In this document: positions 19,929 to 28,985 of the stretch, piece after piece
Layout: every line of letters begins with the position of its first letter
Numbering within the stretch: position 1 is the stretch's first letter
Source of the DNA: Stenotrophomonas maltophilia
GTDB lineage: Bacteria; Pseudomonadota; Gammaproteobacteria; Xanthomonadales; Xanthomonadaceae
Length of the DNA: 64,000 nt
Assembly (NCBI GenBank): GCA_002387845.1
Contig: DGLB01000072.1
Location: forward strand, 63,717-127,716
Reading direction: 5' to 3'
Notes under the pieces: generated by a model
Told to the model about the DNA's origin: nothing
The model's input: only the letters and a program-made list of their open reading frames with translations
Databases searched by the model: none
Position numbers and translations under genes: made by a program

Positions 19929-22900
19929 GGCTGGCCCTCCGTCGCCGCATCCTGGGCAGGCGGAAGTTCTCGTGGTTGCACGATCGGTCTCTGGTTGGCC
20001 GTGTCGGTGGCCTGCTGCGGTGCACGCGCCGGCTTGCTTTCAAAGCGCAGTGCACCCTGGCCCGGTTCGGTTTCCGGCGCGCTGACTTCACCCTGGGTAC
20101 GGCGGGCCTTGACCTGCTCCAGCACCGGGTTGGCACAGCTGCCTTCGATGAAGTCGGCACGATGCAGCTCACCGTTCTTCAGGTCGAGGAACAGGCTGTC
20201 TGCATCGCCGAGATTGCGGTTGCTGCTGGTGGTCAGGCGCGCACCACGCGGCAGCGTGCTGGCGTCGACCTTCAGGGTGTGGCTCTGCGCCGGCAGGCCG
20301 CAATAGCTGTACTTGCCTTCCGAGTCACTGATCATCCAGGTGCCATCGGAGAAGTACATGCGCACGCCCGGAATGCCCAGCTCTTCGCGGTCCTGCACGT
20401 GGTTGTTGTTGCAGTCCACGAACACCTTGCCGAGCACGCAGGCCTGGTCGGTGAACACACCGCCGGTGACACGCACGCGGTACTCGGCGCGGTTGGAGGC
20501 CAGCGCGCCGGGCAGCGGGGTGATGCCGACCGGGTCGATGCAGCCACCTGCGATGGAACAGCCGTGGGCCTGCGCGCGGTTGACGCCGTCGCCCTGCTGC
20601 GCACCAACGCCCACGCGCACACGGTAGGTCAGCACGATCTGCCCGCCGACGCTGATCGGGCCCACGCCGAAGCCGAGCAGTGGGCCCGGCTTGCCGGCCG
20701 GGTCAGCCAGCGCACGACCATCGGCACGCGCGGTGCCATCGATGTAGGTGAAGCCGCGCGGCAGGCGGTCGATCACATTCACCGACTGCAGCGCGCTGCC
20801 GGCGGTCTGGCGGATGGTGATGGTGTACTGCACGGTGTCACCGATTTCCGCGGTCTGGCGGTCGCCGTTCTTGCTGATCACCAGCCCGGTCGCCACGGCT
20901 GTGTCCAGCGGCAGGTGGTTGTGCACCACCGACGCCGTGGCCGAGCCAGCGAACAGGGTCAGGTAGTACTGCGTGGCCGTGCCGACCGCACCGGTCGGCG
21001 CTTCGCTGTTGGGCTGCACCACATGGTTGGCACCGGCCGGGCCGGCCGGCGACAGCGTGCCACCCTGCGGCGGAATCAGCGCCGACACGAACTGGTAACC
21101 GCCCGGCGGGGTGACCGACAGCTGGAACTCGCAGCGCGCGGGCGCCGCCGGGCCGAAGGCGAACTGATAGAAGCCTTCGTTGCCCACGGTCATGGCGATG
21201 CTGCTGCCTTCAATGCGATAACCACCGCCACTGCCGTTGAGGATGCTGGTGCCCGGGTCGAACCCACTGCACATGCCCACCGGGCTCAGCGTCACCACCG
21301 CGCCCGGCACCACGTCACGGGTGGTGGCGTCGTACACCACACCCGACGGGTCCACCGGCAGGCTCTGCTGGGCCAGATGCTGGCCGGCAGCCAGCACCAC
21401 TTCCAGCTGGCTCACACCGTTGTCGCTGGTGCGGCAGGCACTGGTGCCGCCGCGCGCGATCGCGCCGTCGGCATCACAGGCGGTCTGCACGCCGTTGGCG
21501 GTTTCGCGGGTGACCGGGAACGGCCACAGCACGTTCGAACGCGGGTCGCGGAAGCGGATGTTCCACTTCGTGCCCGGCAGCACGTCGCCGAAACGATAGC
21601 TGCCGTCGGCGGCGGTGACGGTGCTGGCCACGATCTCGCCGCTGGCGGCATCGACCAGTTCGACGATCCACGACGACAGGCGCTGGTCGGCACCGTCGAG
21701 CAGCTGGTCATCGTTGCCGACGTCGTACCACACGGTGCCACCCACCGAGGCGCTCAGCTGTACCTGGTTGGGCACACGGCAGGCGTTCTGGGTGATCGCC
21801 GGGTCGCACGCCGGCAGCTGGCTGACGTCGCCTTCGAACGCACCCCGCTCGGTGCTGCTCGGGCTGTGCGGGCCATCTTCGCCACCGCCTTCAACCAGCA
21901 CCGCGTTGTTGACGGTACCGGCATTGGCGGCCTCGGCACCGACCATCACGCGCACGCTGAGCTCGTCGCTGGAGGTGCTGTTGGCACCAATCACACGGCT
22001 GCTGCGGCAGCTGAAGCGGGTCGCGCCGACAGCGCCCTGGCACTGCCAGCCATTGCCGGCCGGGGTCTCCAGCAGGGTCAGGCCGGCCGGCAGGCGGTCG
22101 TGCACGTCATACGCCGCCAGGGTTTCGCGCGGGCCGATGTTGCGCACCTGGATCACATACGTGGCCGGGTGGTTGACGGTGAACAGCGTGCCGGTGGCGC
22201 GCTTGCTGACCACCAGGTCCGGGGTATCGGCCACTTCGCCGAAGTTGTTGTGCAGCGACTGCATGCCTGCGCCGAGCACGATCTGGCTGATCGTGGAGGG
22301 CACGGTGGCGCGGTCGCTGGCCACGCCCAGCGGCGTGCCCTGCACGCTGCCGGCGGTGGTAACGCCGTTGGTGGTGTAGGCCGGCTGGTCCGGTTCGGTC
22401 AGCACGTAGGTGCCCGGGCGCAGGTCCGCGAAGCGGTATTCGCCCTGCGCATCGGTGCGCACGCTCAGCGACACCGGCGTACCGGCGTCGTCGGTGCCGG
22501 TCAGGACCACGACGACATCGGCGATGCCGGTCTCGTCGCTGTCGACCAGGCCGTTTTCGTTGTTGTCGTAGTACACGCGGCCACTGATCAGCGCGATCGG
22601 CAGTTCACCGAAGTTGTAGCCGGTCGCCGCTTCGTTGGCGGCCAGTGCAATGGCGCTGATCGCCGACGGCGTGGTCACGGCACCGGTAGCGGTGCCGCCG
22701 CGGTTGCCGGCCACGGTCTGGCCGTTGAGGGTGTCGGTCGGCTGGGTCGGTTCGGTCACCACATAGGTACCGGGCAGCAGGCCGGTGAACGCATAGCTGC
22801 CGTCGGCGTCGGTGGTGGTGGTGCGGTTGACCGGCACGCCGTTGCGGTCGGTGCCGCTCAGCACGAGCTCCACGGCGGCCAATCCGGTTTCGCTCGGGTC

Positions 22901-25900
22901 GATGACGCCGTCGTTGTCCAGGTCCAGCCAGACCCGCCCGGCCAGCGAGCTGCCGTTGGGGTTTTCACCGAAGTTGAAGGCCACGCCATCCACGCCGGCA
23001 CCGAGGTCGATATGCGTGATGCGGTCGGTGGTCTCGGCATCCGGGCCGCCGGGCGCGGCCACGGCGGTGCCGGCCACGCACTGGCCGGTTGCACAGGCGC
23101 TGCCACCGATCGTGCCCGGGTTCACCGCGGTCGGGCGGTTGGTATAGGCACCGCTGGGCAACGGCTGGCGCAGCGTGTACACCACGTGCGGGTCGAGGTT
23201 GGTGAACTGGTACTGGCCGTTGCTGTCGGTCTGGGTGGTGGCCAGCAGCGCGCCGCTGGTGGCATCCAGCAGTTCCACCGTGGCCGACACAATGGCGCTG
23301 TCGGTGCCGGGCGTGCGTGCGTTGTTGAAGTCCAGGTCCAGATAGACGTAGCCGCTCAGGTTGGGGCGGCGGACTTCCGGGAAGTTGTAGTTGTTGGCGA
23401 TGGCCCCCTGGTTGCCCAGCGTGCCACCGGGCACCGCACGATCCGGCGTCAGCAGCGCCACATAGCGGCTGTTGGGGGTACCGGCCTCGTAGCTGGCCGG
23501 GTCGAAGCTGGCCGCATCGGCACCGCTGGTCGGCGGTGCGATCAGGCCATTGGCATAACCGGCCGGCTGGATTTCCAGCACGGTGTAGCCGGCCGCATCG
23601 GACGGGGCCAGGTTGCTGAAGCGATAGCCGCCGTCTGCCGCGGTGGTGGTGGTCAGGTTGACCGCCTGGCCGTAGGCGTCGGTACCGCTGAGCTGGACCG
23701 TGACCCCGGCAATGCCGGCTTCGCCGGGCTGCGGGACGCCACCGTTGCTGCCGCTCTGGTCCGAATCAACGAACACCTTGCCGCCCAGCGACAGGTTGGT
23801 CACCGCCAGCGGCACGGTCACGCTGTCATTGGCGGGGTTTTCGTCGACCTGTTCGGTGACGATGCGGACCTGGTTGTTGGAGGTGCCACGCGGTGCGGTG
23901 CTGCCAGCGGGCAGCTGCGGCCATTGCGCCGGCACCAGGATGCGCACCTGGCCCGGGTTGCCGGTGGCATGAGTGACGTCACCCACTTCGCAGGTGATGG
24001 TGCGGTCGTTCACCGCACAGGTGCCGGTGCCGTCCGGGGTAGCTCCGGCGTAGGCCGGACCGGCTTTCTGCCAGGTCACCGTACCGGTGACCTGCACGCC
24101 GGCAGGCAGCGTGTCGGTCAGCACCGTACCGGTGCCGCGCAGCTGCGCGGTGGCGCTGCGGTCACGCGACAGGCTCTGGCCCGGACCGTTGTTGGTGCCG
24201 GTGAGCACGTACCAGAACGGCTGGCGCACGCTGACCGCCTCCACGCTGGCCGGCAGCGCGGTGGTCGGATCAGCGACCGGCAGCTGGGTGACCATGGTCT
24301 TGGCCACGCCCATGTCCGAGCGCATGAAAATACTGGTGGTTTCCACCGTGCTGTTGTCGGCCTGGTTGCCGTCAGCGGCGATCAGGTCCGCGCCCACGCG
24401 GGTTTCCGCCGAGTGCGCCAGCGCGGTGTTGCGCACGGTGTCACCACCGCCGCCGGGCGCGCTGTCGTAGCGGTAGCGCAGGAACAGCTCACTGGTGGCC
24501 CCGGCGGCGACCGTGCCGCTTTCGTCGGTGCCACTGAAGCCGGTACCCGGCATCGGGCAATCCAGCACCAGCGCGGTGCTGCCATCGCCGGTGATCGGGT
24601 TGCCGCCGCTGACCACCGTACAGGTGGCCGCGCTGAAGCTGCCGGTCGCGGTCGGCGATGCGCCGAGGAAGCTGACCGTGCGCCCGGCCGGCACCACGAA
24701 GCTGTCGCGGATGCGGGTGTCGCTGGACAGCGACGGGCCCTGGTTGGTGACGCTCACCTTGTAGGTGATGTGGTTGTTGGCCGGAACGTTCGGGTCGTAA
24801 CCCAGCGGGTCGATGCCACCGGTGAAGCCCTGGTCGTTCTTCTGCACCAGCAGGTCGACACGTCCTTCGCTGAAGGTCAGCGTGGCGCTCTTGGTGTCGT
24901 CGGCCGTGGTGGCGATCTGGTTGTAGTTCCAGCCGCCGTTGGCGTCGGTGCCGGTGGCCCCGTTCGGGAAGCGGAAACCGGCCACGTTCTCGAACACGCG
25001 CCCGGTGTTGGTCGCGTTGACGTTGGGGCGGATGCTCAGGTTGACGGTATCCACACCGCCATTGGCGGCCAGCGGGACCGCCGGGCAGGTCAGGGTCAGG
25101 GTGCGCGCCGCACCGGTGTCGGAGTTGCGGAACGAGGTGCCGCCCGCGGTGCCGACCGAGGCAATACCCGTCTCCAGTTCGGTGAAGCTGCAGGCCTGGT
25201 TGTTGGAGGCCAGGCGTGCGCTGACCAGCACGAAGCCGCTGTCGCCGGCCGGCAGGGTGAAGGTGTCGGTGAACACCACCTGCGGCACCTGCGACGGGCC
25301 CTGGTTGCGGTACTGGATGCGGTACTCGGAGACGACACCGGCGCGGCCATCGCTGGCACCGGTGGTGATCACCTTTTCGACCGTCTGCACGTTGCCCACG
25401 CGTTCCACGCTGAGCCAGTCCGTCGCCGAGTTGTCGTTCCAGTCGACTTCGCCGACCGAACCGGCAATGGCCCCGTTGATGCCCACGCCCACGCGGTTGC
25501 AGTGGAAGTGGCCGCTGCCGGGCACGGTGTTGTTGGTCACACACGCGCTGTTGGCCCCGGTGCTGGCGGTTTTGCCGGCACTGTCGGTGAGGAAGCCGGG
25601 CGTGTTGGTGCTGTTGTGCAGGCGCACGCGGATCTGTGCGGTGCCGTTGCGGGCCAGTACGGCAGTTCCGGATTCGCAGATCACCGTGGCGGTGGCCAGA
25701 CGACAGCTGTTGGCCGCCCAGCCGGCGGGCGGGGTGATGTCGACCTGGGTGATGCCGGTGGCGAAGCCGGGAATCGGATCATTGACCACCATGCCGGTGG
25801 TGTCGGCACCCGCGTTGCTGACCGTGATCAGGTATTCGGCCCAGGTTTCGGCCACGCCGACCATCTTGTCCGCGCCGCTCTGGGTGCTGGCAACCTTGGT

Positions 25901-27811
25901 CACCGACAGGTTCGCGGCTTCGGTGGTGGCGCGCAGGCCGGTGCCCACGCAGTCGTTGCTGGTGATCTTGTCCTGGTTGATGCCGCCTTCGGTCTCCGGT
26001 TCCAGCGACGCCGGGCCACCGGCCGGGGTCGAGCCACCGGTGCAGGCGTTGTTGGTCAGCATCCCCTGGGCACGGGCGCGGGTGGTCAGCACCAGGGTGG
26101 CGAATGCATTGCCATTGCCGGTACCGGTCGCCACCGCCACCGGATAGGTGCCGTTGTAGTTGCAGGTCACCACCTGCCGCGTGCCGGGGGTATAGGCCGC
26201 AGGCACGGCCGCACAGGTGAACGCACCGCTGACCCGGCCGATGTACTCCTCGCCGTCGGCCAGCACGTCCACGATCTGCACGTTGCCGGTGATGCGCGCC
26301 GGGCCGTTGTTCCACAGCCGCATCGTGGAGGTCATGTTGCTGGCGGCGGTGGTGCCGATGGTCACCACTTCGCTGTTTTCGTTGCTGCCGATCTTGCTCT
26401 TGCTCAGGCGCAGGTCCGCGCCGTCGGCGAGCACGCTCAAGGTGGTGCTGGCAGTGTTGTTGTTGGTGCCGTTGCTGGCGTCGTTCGGGTCCGGCGTCTG
26501 CAGCGAGGCGATGCTCGCCGTGGCGGTGGCCGTGCCCGGGTTGGATGCCGCGGTGGCGCGGATCTGCAGAACCTCGGAGGCACCACTGTTCATCGTGCCG
26601 GTGCGGGTGCAGCTGTAGGTGGTGGCGGTGCTGCTGGTGCAGCTCCAGCCCGCCGCCAGCGACTGCGTGCCCAGCCAGGTGAAGCCGCTGGGCAGCACGC
26701 CGGTCAGGCTCACGCCGGTCGACGGTTCCGGACCCAGGTTGTTGGCGGTCAGGGTGAAGGTGACCACGCCATCGGTCGGAGCCGGCGCAGGCGATGCGGT
26801 CATCGCCAGGGTCAGGTCGGCACCCGTGGTGACCAGGGTGTCGACGGTGGCGGTGTCATTGTCCGGACGCGGGTCGGGGGTGCCGGTGGCGGCGACGCGG
26901 GCGGAATTGGTGACCGCGCCGCTGGCGACATTGGCCTTGGCGTTGAAGCGGAAGGTGGTGGTGCCGTTGTTGGCCACCGAACCGGCGTAGGTGGCCGTCG
27001 CGGTGGTGTAGTTGAAGGTCCAGCCGGCACCGCTGAAGCTGCCGGCGATCGCGCTGAATCCGTTCGGCAGGGTGTCGATCACCCGGAAGTTGGTCGAGGT
27101 GCTGGGGCCGAGGTTGCGCACCACCACGGTGTAGGTGACCGCGCCACCGCCGATCACGGTGCCGGGGCTGCCGGTCATGCTGATCTGCAGGTCGGCGGCG
27201 GCGGTCAGCGTGGTGCGCTGTTCCAGCCGGTTGTTGCTGGGGTTGCTGTCACCGGCGAAGAACGGATCAGCGTCGGTGAGGCTGGCCACCGGCGTCGACG
27301 ACGCCGGCAGGCCGGACTGGGTGCCCACGGCGGCACGCGTTTCCACCGTGCCGGGGTTCACGCCCTGGGTGTCGACCTTGAGCTGGAAGCTGCGTGCGCC
27401 GTTGGCCGGGAAGGTGGCGAAGCGGCAGACGATGCGGGTGGTGGTTTCGGCGGTGCACTCGGCCGGCAGCTGGGTGCTGCGGGTGCCGGTGGGCAGGTCG
27501 AAGATCGCGGCCACGTTGCTGGCGGCCACGGTGTCGCTGTTGGACAGGGTGACGTCGTAGACCACGATCGCGCCGACCGGAGCCGGGTCGCTGCTGGTGG
27601 TGCCCGAGGCGGTGCCGTCACTGCGCAGCCAGCCGCTGGTGGAGTCGGAGAGCTGGCTGACACTCAGATTGGCAGCCAGCGCACCCGGGGCCAGCCCCGC
27701 GCACACCAACAGCAACAGCGCTTTTGCCTGCCTGCGCGCAGCACCCGGCCACGACGTCCATGACGATGCGATGCCGGCCACGGCATCGACCCGATCCTGC
27801 TGCTTGACCAC
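19925..27811 (-). CDS. Giant DUF11/SdrD_B-repeat surface protein
   Basis: About 2628 residues from a GTG at 27811, chosen for its AGGGG site eight bases upstream; another GTG lies at 27844. The signal peptide is extended: about 24 residues precede the hydrophobic core, which ends in ALAANL. Many DUF11-type Ig-like repeats follow (recurring patterns such as VTNQGPSLSSDTR). Four SdrD_B-like repeats occupy about 1335-1810 (DLDNDGVIDPSETG, DNNENGLVDSDETG), with Asp/Asn loops typical of calcium sites. More DUF11-type units follow, then a final cysteine-rich SdrD-like domain (about 2459-2560) and a disordered tail. There is no LPXTG signal, as expected for a Gram-negative. First gene of a three-gene operon. 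Role in adhesion or surface structure inferred. Confidence 0.85.
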   Translation of the reverse strand: MVKQQDRVDAVAGIASSWTSWPGAARRQAKALLLLVCAGLAPGALAANLSVSQLSDSTSGWLRSDGTASGTTSSDPAPVGAIVVYDVTLSNSDTVAASNVAAIFDLPTGTRSTQLPAECTAETTTRIVCRFATFPANGARSFQLKVDTQGVNPGTVETRAAVGTQSGLPASSTPVASLTDADPFFAGDSNPSNNRLEQRTTLTAAADLQISMTGSPGTVIGGGAVTYTVVVRNLGPSTSTNFRVIDTLPNGFSAIAGSFSGAGWTFNYTTATATYAGSVANNGTTTFRFNAKANVASGAVTNSARVAATGTPDPRPDNDTATVDTLVTTGADLTLAMTASPAPAPTDGVVTFTLTANNLGPEPSTGVSLTGVLPSGFTWLGTQSLAAGWSCTSSTATTYSCTRTGTMNSGASEVLQIRATAASNPGTATATASIASLQTPDPNDASNGTNNNTASTTLSVLADGADLRLSKSKIGSNENSEVVTIGTTAASNMTSTMRLWNNGPARITGNVQIVDVLADGEEYIGRVSGAFTCAAVPAAYTPGTRQVVTCNYNGTYPVAVATGTGNGNAFATLVLTTRARAQGMLTNNACTGGSTPAGGPASLEPETEGGINQDKITSNDCVGTGLRATTEAANLSVTKVASTQSGADKMVGVAETWAEYLITVSNAGADTTGMVVNDPIPGFATGITQVDITPPAGWAANSCRLATATVICESGTAVLARNGTAQIRVRLHNSTNTPGFLTDSAGKTASTGANSACVTNNTVPGSGHFHCNRVGVGINGAIAGSVGEVDWNDNSATDWLSVERVGNVQTVEKVITTGASDGRAGVVSEYRIQYRNQGPSQVPQVVFTDTFTLPAGDSGFVLVSARLASNNQACSFTELETGIASVGTAGGTSFRNSDTGAARTLTLTCPAVPLAANGGVDTVNLSIRPNVNATNTGRVFENVAGFRFPNGATGTDANGGWNYNQIATTADDTKSATLTFSEGRVDLLVQKNDQGFTGGIDPLGYDPNVPANNHITYKVSVTNQGPSLSSDTRIRDSFVVPAGRTVSFLGASPTATGSFSAATCTVVSGGNPITGDGSTALVLDCPMPGTGFSGTDESGTVAAGATSELFLRYRYDSAPGGGGDTVRNTALAHSAETRVGADLIAADGNQADNSTVETTSIFMRSDMGVAKTMVTQLPVADPTTALPASVEAVSVRQPFWYVLTGTNNGPGQSLSRDRSATAQLRGTGTVLTDTLPAGVQVTGTVTWQKAGPAYAGATPDGTGTCAVNDRTITCEVGDVTHATGNPGQVRILVPAQWPQLPAGSTAPRGTSNNQVRIVTEQVDENPANDSVTVPLAVTNLSLGGKVFVDSDQSGSNGGVPQPGEAGIAGVTVQLSGTDAYGQAVNLTTTTAADGGYRFSNLAPSDAAGYTVLEIQPAGYANGLIAPPTSGADAASFDPASYEAGTPNSRYVALLTPDRAVPGGTLGNQGAIANNYNFPEVRRPNLSGYVYLDLDFNNARTPGTDSAIVSATVELLDATSGALLATTQTDSNGQYQFTNLDPHVVYTLRQPLPSGAYTNRPTAVNPGTIGGSACATGQCVAGTAVAAPGGPDAETTDRITHIDLGAGVDGVAFNFGENPNGSSLAGRVWLDLDNDGVIDPSETGLAAVELVLSGTDRNGVPVNRTTTTDADGSYAFTGLLPGTYVVTEPTQPTDTLNGQTVAGNRGGTATGAVTTPSAISAIALAANEAATGYNFGELPIALISGRVYYDNNENGLVDSDETGIADVVVVLTGTDDAGTPVSLSVRTDAQGEYRFADLRPGTYVLTEPDQPAYTTNGVTTAGSVQGTPLGVASDRATVPSTISQIVLGAGMQSLHNNFGEVADTPDLVVSKRATGTLFTVNHPATYVIQVRNIGPRETLAAYDVHDRLPAGLTLLETPAGNGWQCQGAVGATRFSCRSSRVIGANSTSSDELSVRVMVGAEAANAGTVNNAVLVEGGGEDGPHSPSSTERGAFEGDVSQLPACDPAITQNACRVPNQVQLSASVGGTVWYDVGNDDQLLDGADQRLSSWIVELVDAASGEIVASTVTAADGSYRFGDVLPGTKWNIRFRDPRSNVLWPFPVTRETANGVQTACDADGAIARGGTSACRTSDNGVSQLEVVLAAGQHLAQQSLPVDPSGVVYDATTRDVVPGAVVTLSPVGMCSGFDPGTSILNGSGGGYRIEGSSIAMTVGNEGFYQFAFGPAAPARCEFQLSVTPPGGYQFVSALIPPQGGTLSPAGPAGANHVVQPNSEAPTGAVGTATQYYLTLFAGSATASVVHNHLPLDTAVATGLVISKNGDRQTAEIGDTVQYTITIRQTAGSALQSVNVIDRLPRGFTYIDGTARADGRALADPAGKPGPLLGFGVGPISVGGQIVLTYRVRVGVGAQQGDGVNRAQAHGCSIAGGCIDPVGITPLPGALASNRAEYRVRVTGGVFTDQACVLGKVFVDCNNNHVQDREELGIPGVRMYFSDGTWMISDSEGKYSYCGLPAQSHTLKVDASTLPRGARLTTSSNRNLGDADSLFLDLKNGELHRADFIEGSCANPVLEQVKARRTQGEVSAPETEPGQGALRFESKPARAPQQATDTANQRPIVQPRELPPAQDAATEGQP

Positions 27812-27980
27812 GCGTTTTCCCCTGTTGCGACAAGGCCGCTGCACCGCACGGGCGGGAAGCCGGCGGGCGGTGCGTGGCGTCAGGCGTGGTCGTCGGCGAC
27901 GGCCACGCGGCCGCGACCGGACGGTCGCAGGCGGCGGGGATTTTGGTTAGGGTTTCGTGAAAACGCACTGCCAGCGGCTC

Positions 27981-28000
27981 ACGCTGGCTCACGCTGGCTC
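27981..28000. repeat. Two tandem copies of a 10-base unit
   Basis: ACGCTGGCTC occurs twice in a row, with partial units on both sides, in the gap between the response regulator gene and the giant repeat-protein gene. The 276-base gap also holds an inverted REP pair and must contain any separate promoter of the surface operon; no promoter could be fixed. Confidence 0.6.
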
Positions 28001-28010
28001 ACCGCGGAGG

Positions 28011-28076
28011 GCAGCCGGGCAAGCCCGGCTCTACTCCTCCAGACCCAGGCCGTAGAGCCGGGCTTGCCCGGCTGCC
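28011..28076. repeat. Inverted pair of GTAG REP palindromes
   Basis: The minus-strand unit 28011-28034 and plus-strand unit 28052-28076 are near-perfect inverted copies (GTAGAGCCGGGCTTGCCCGG core). Their GTAG heads face each other across 17 bases, so a long hairpin is possible. They start 11 bases beyond the stop of the response regulator gene. Confidence 0.9.
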
Positions 28077-28087
28077 TTTGGCGGCAA

Positions 28088-28843
28088 TCAGGCCGCGCCG
28101 TCCGTCCACAAATAGCCGGCACCGCGCAGCGCGCGCACCGGCAGGACCAGGCCGGTGGCGGTCTGCACGCGGGCGCGCAGGCGGTGCACCAGCACGTCCA
28201 GGCGGTGCGGATCGAAGTCCCAGGGGGTATCGGTGATGGCCGCAATCAACGTCTCGCGCTCGACCGGCGCACTGGAGGTCACCATCAGCGCGCGCAGGAA
28301 GCCACGCTCGGCCCCGGTCAGGGCCAGTGCCTTGCCGTTGGGAGCCTGCAGGCTCCAACCGTCGCTCTGCAGCTGCCAGCTGGGCACGGACGACGCAGTG
28401 CCGCCGGTGGCCGAAGGTACGCCCCGATGCAGGCGGCGGCGCAGGCTGACCAACGCGGCGGCAAGCAGATCGCCGGCCACCGGTTTCACCAGGTACACGT
28501 CCGCCCCCTGGGCCAGCCCGTGGGTCATGTCGTGGGTACTGCCGCGCCCGGTCAGCATGACGATGCCGATCTCGGCCATGCTGCGCAGATGCCGCGCCAC
28601 CGCATAACCGTCCTCGCCCGGCAGGCCGATGTCGAGCACCACGATGTCGCAGCGCTCCACCGCCAGATGCCGGTACAAGGCCTCGGCGCTGTCCAGTCCG
28701 CGCACCTGCGCGCCGCGCCAGCGCAGCTCGTCCACGCTCAATGCCAGCAGTTCCGGGTCGTCCTCGACCACCCAGACGTGCAGGCCCTCCAATGTCGTCT
28801 GCGGGGCCGCGGGATCGCCGCGACCGTCTTCCTTCACTGCCAC
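28088..28843 (-). CDS. OmpR-family response regulator
   Basis: Response regulator with an N-terminal receiver domain (VVEDDPE acidic pair, phospho-acceptor Asp in VVLDIGLPGEDG, conserved Lys in YLVKP) and a C-terminal winged helix (LTGAERGFLRALM, HRLDVLVHRLRARV). From the GTG at 28843 it has 251 residues. Upstream TTG and alternative GTG starts exist and no ribosome site decides between them. No kinase gene is adjacent. It precedes the surface-protein operon on the same strand, 276 bases away with a REP pair between, so control of that operon is possible but unproven. Confidence 0.85.
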   Translation of the reverse strand: MAVKEDGRGDPAAPQTTLEGLHVWVVEDDPELLALSVDELRWRGAQVRGLDSAEALYRHLAVERCDIVVLDIGLPGEDGYAVARHLRSMAEIGIVMLTGRGSTHDMTHGLAQGADVYLVKPVAGDLLAAALVSLRRRLHRGVPSATGGTASSVPSWQLQSDGWSLQAPNGKALALTGAERGFLRALMVTSSAPVERETLIAAITDTPWDFDPHRLDVLVHRLRARVQTATGLVLPVRALRGAGYLWTDGAA

Positions 28844-28948
28844 CCGGTACCCGTCACATCTTCTTGATTCCGGGGCCAGTCTGCCCCGGATTGGCCGCAA
28901 TTGCGAACCGGGGGGTCTGCGACCTTGGTCGGGGTGGCCACCTTCCCG

Positions 28949-28970
28949 GTAGCGCCGGCCGTTGGCCGGC
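28949..28970 (+). repeat. GTAG REP palindrome
   Basis: GTAGCGCCGGCCGTTGGCCG and the following two bases form the classic SMAG form, a GTAG head followed by a perfect CGCCGGCC/GGCCGGC hairpin. It lies 15 bases past the end of the S46 peptidase gene. Confidence 0.9.
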
Positions 28971-28985
28971 TCCTTCGGGACCCAG

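Noticed and set aside
19925..20000. Possible LPXTG or other sorting signal at the end of the SdrD-like giant
   Set aside because: The tail is a proline/glutamine-rich disordered stretch with no sorting motif, membrane helix or positively charged end.
19871..27763. A very long open frame (about 2630 codons) on the plus strand opposite the giant surface-protein gene
   Set aside because: It mirrors a GC-rich repeat gene. It lacks a ribosome site, has repetitive Arg/Gly/His-rich content and no domain, while the minus-strand protein has a signal peptide and recognisable repeats.
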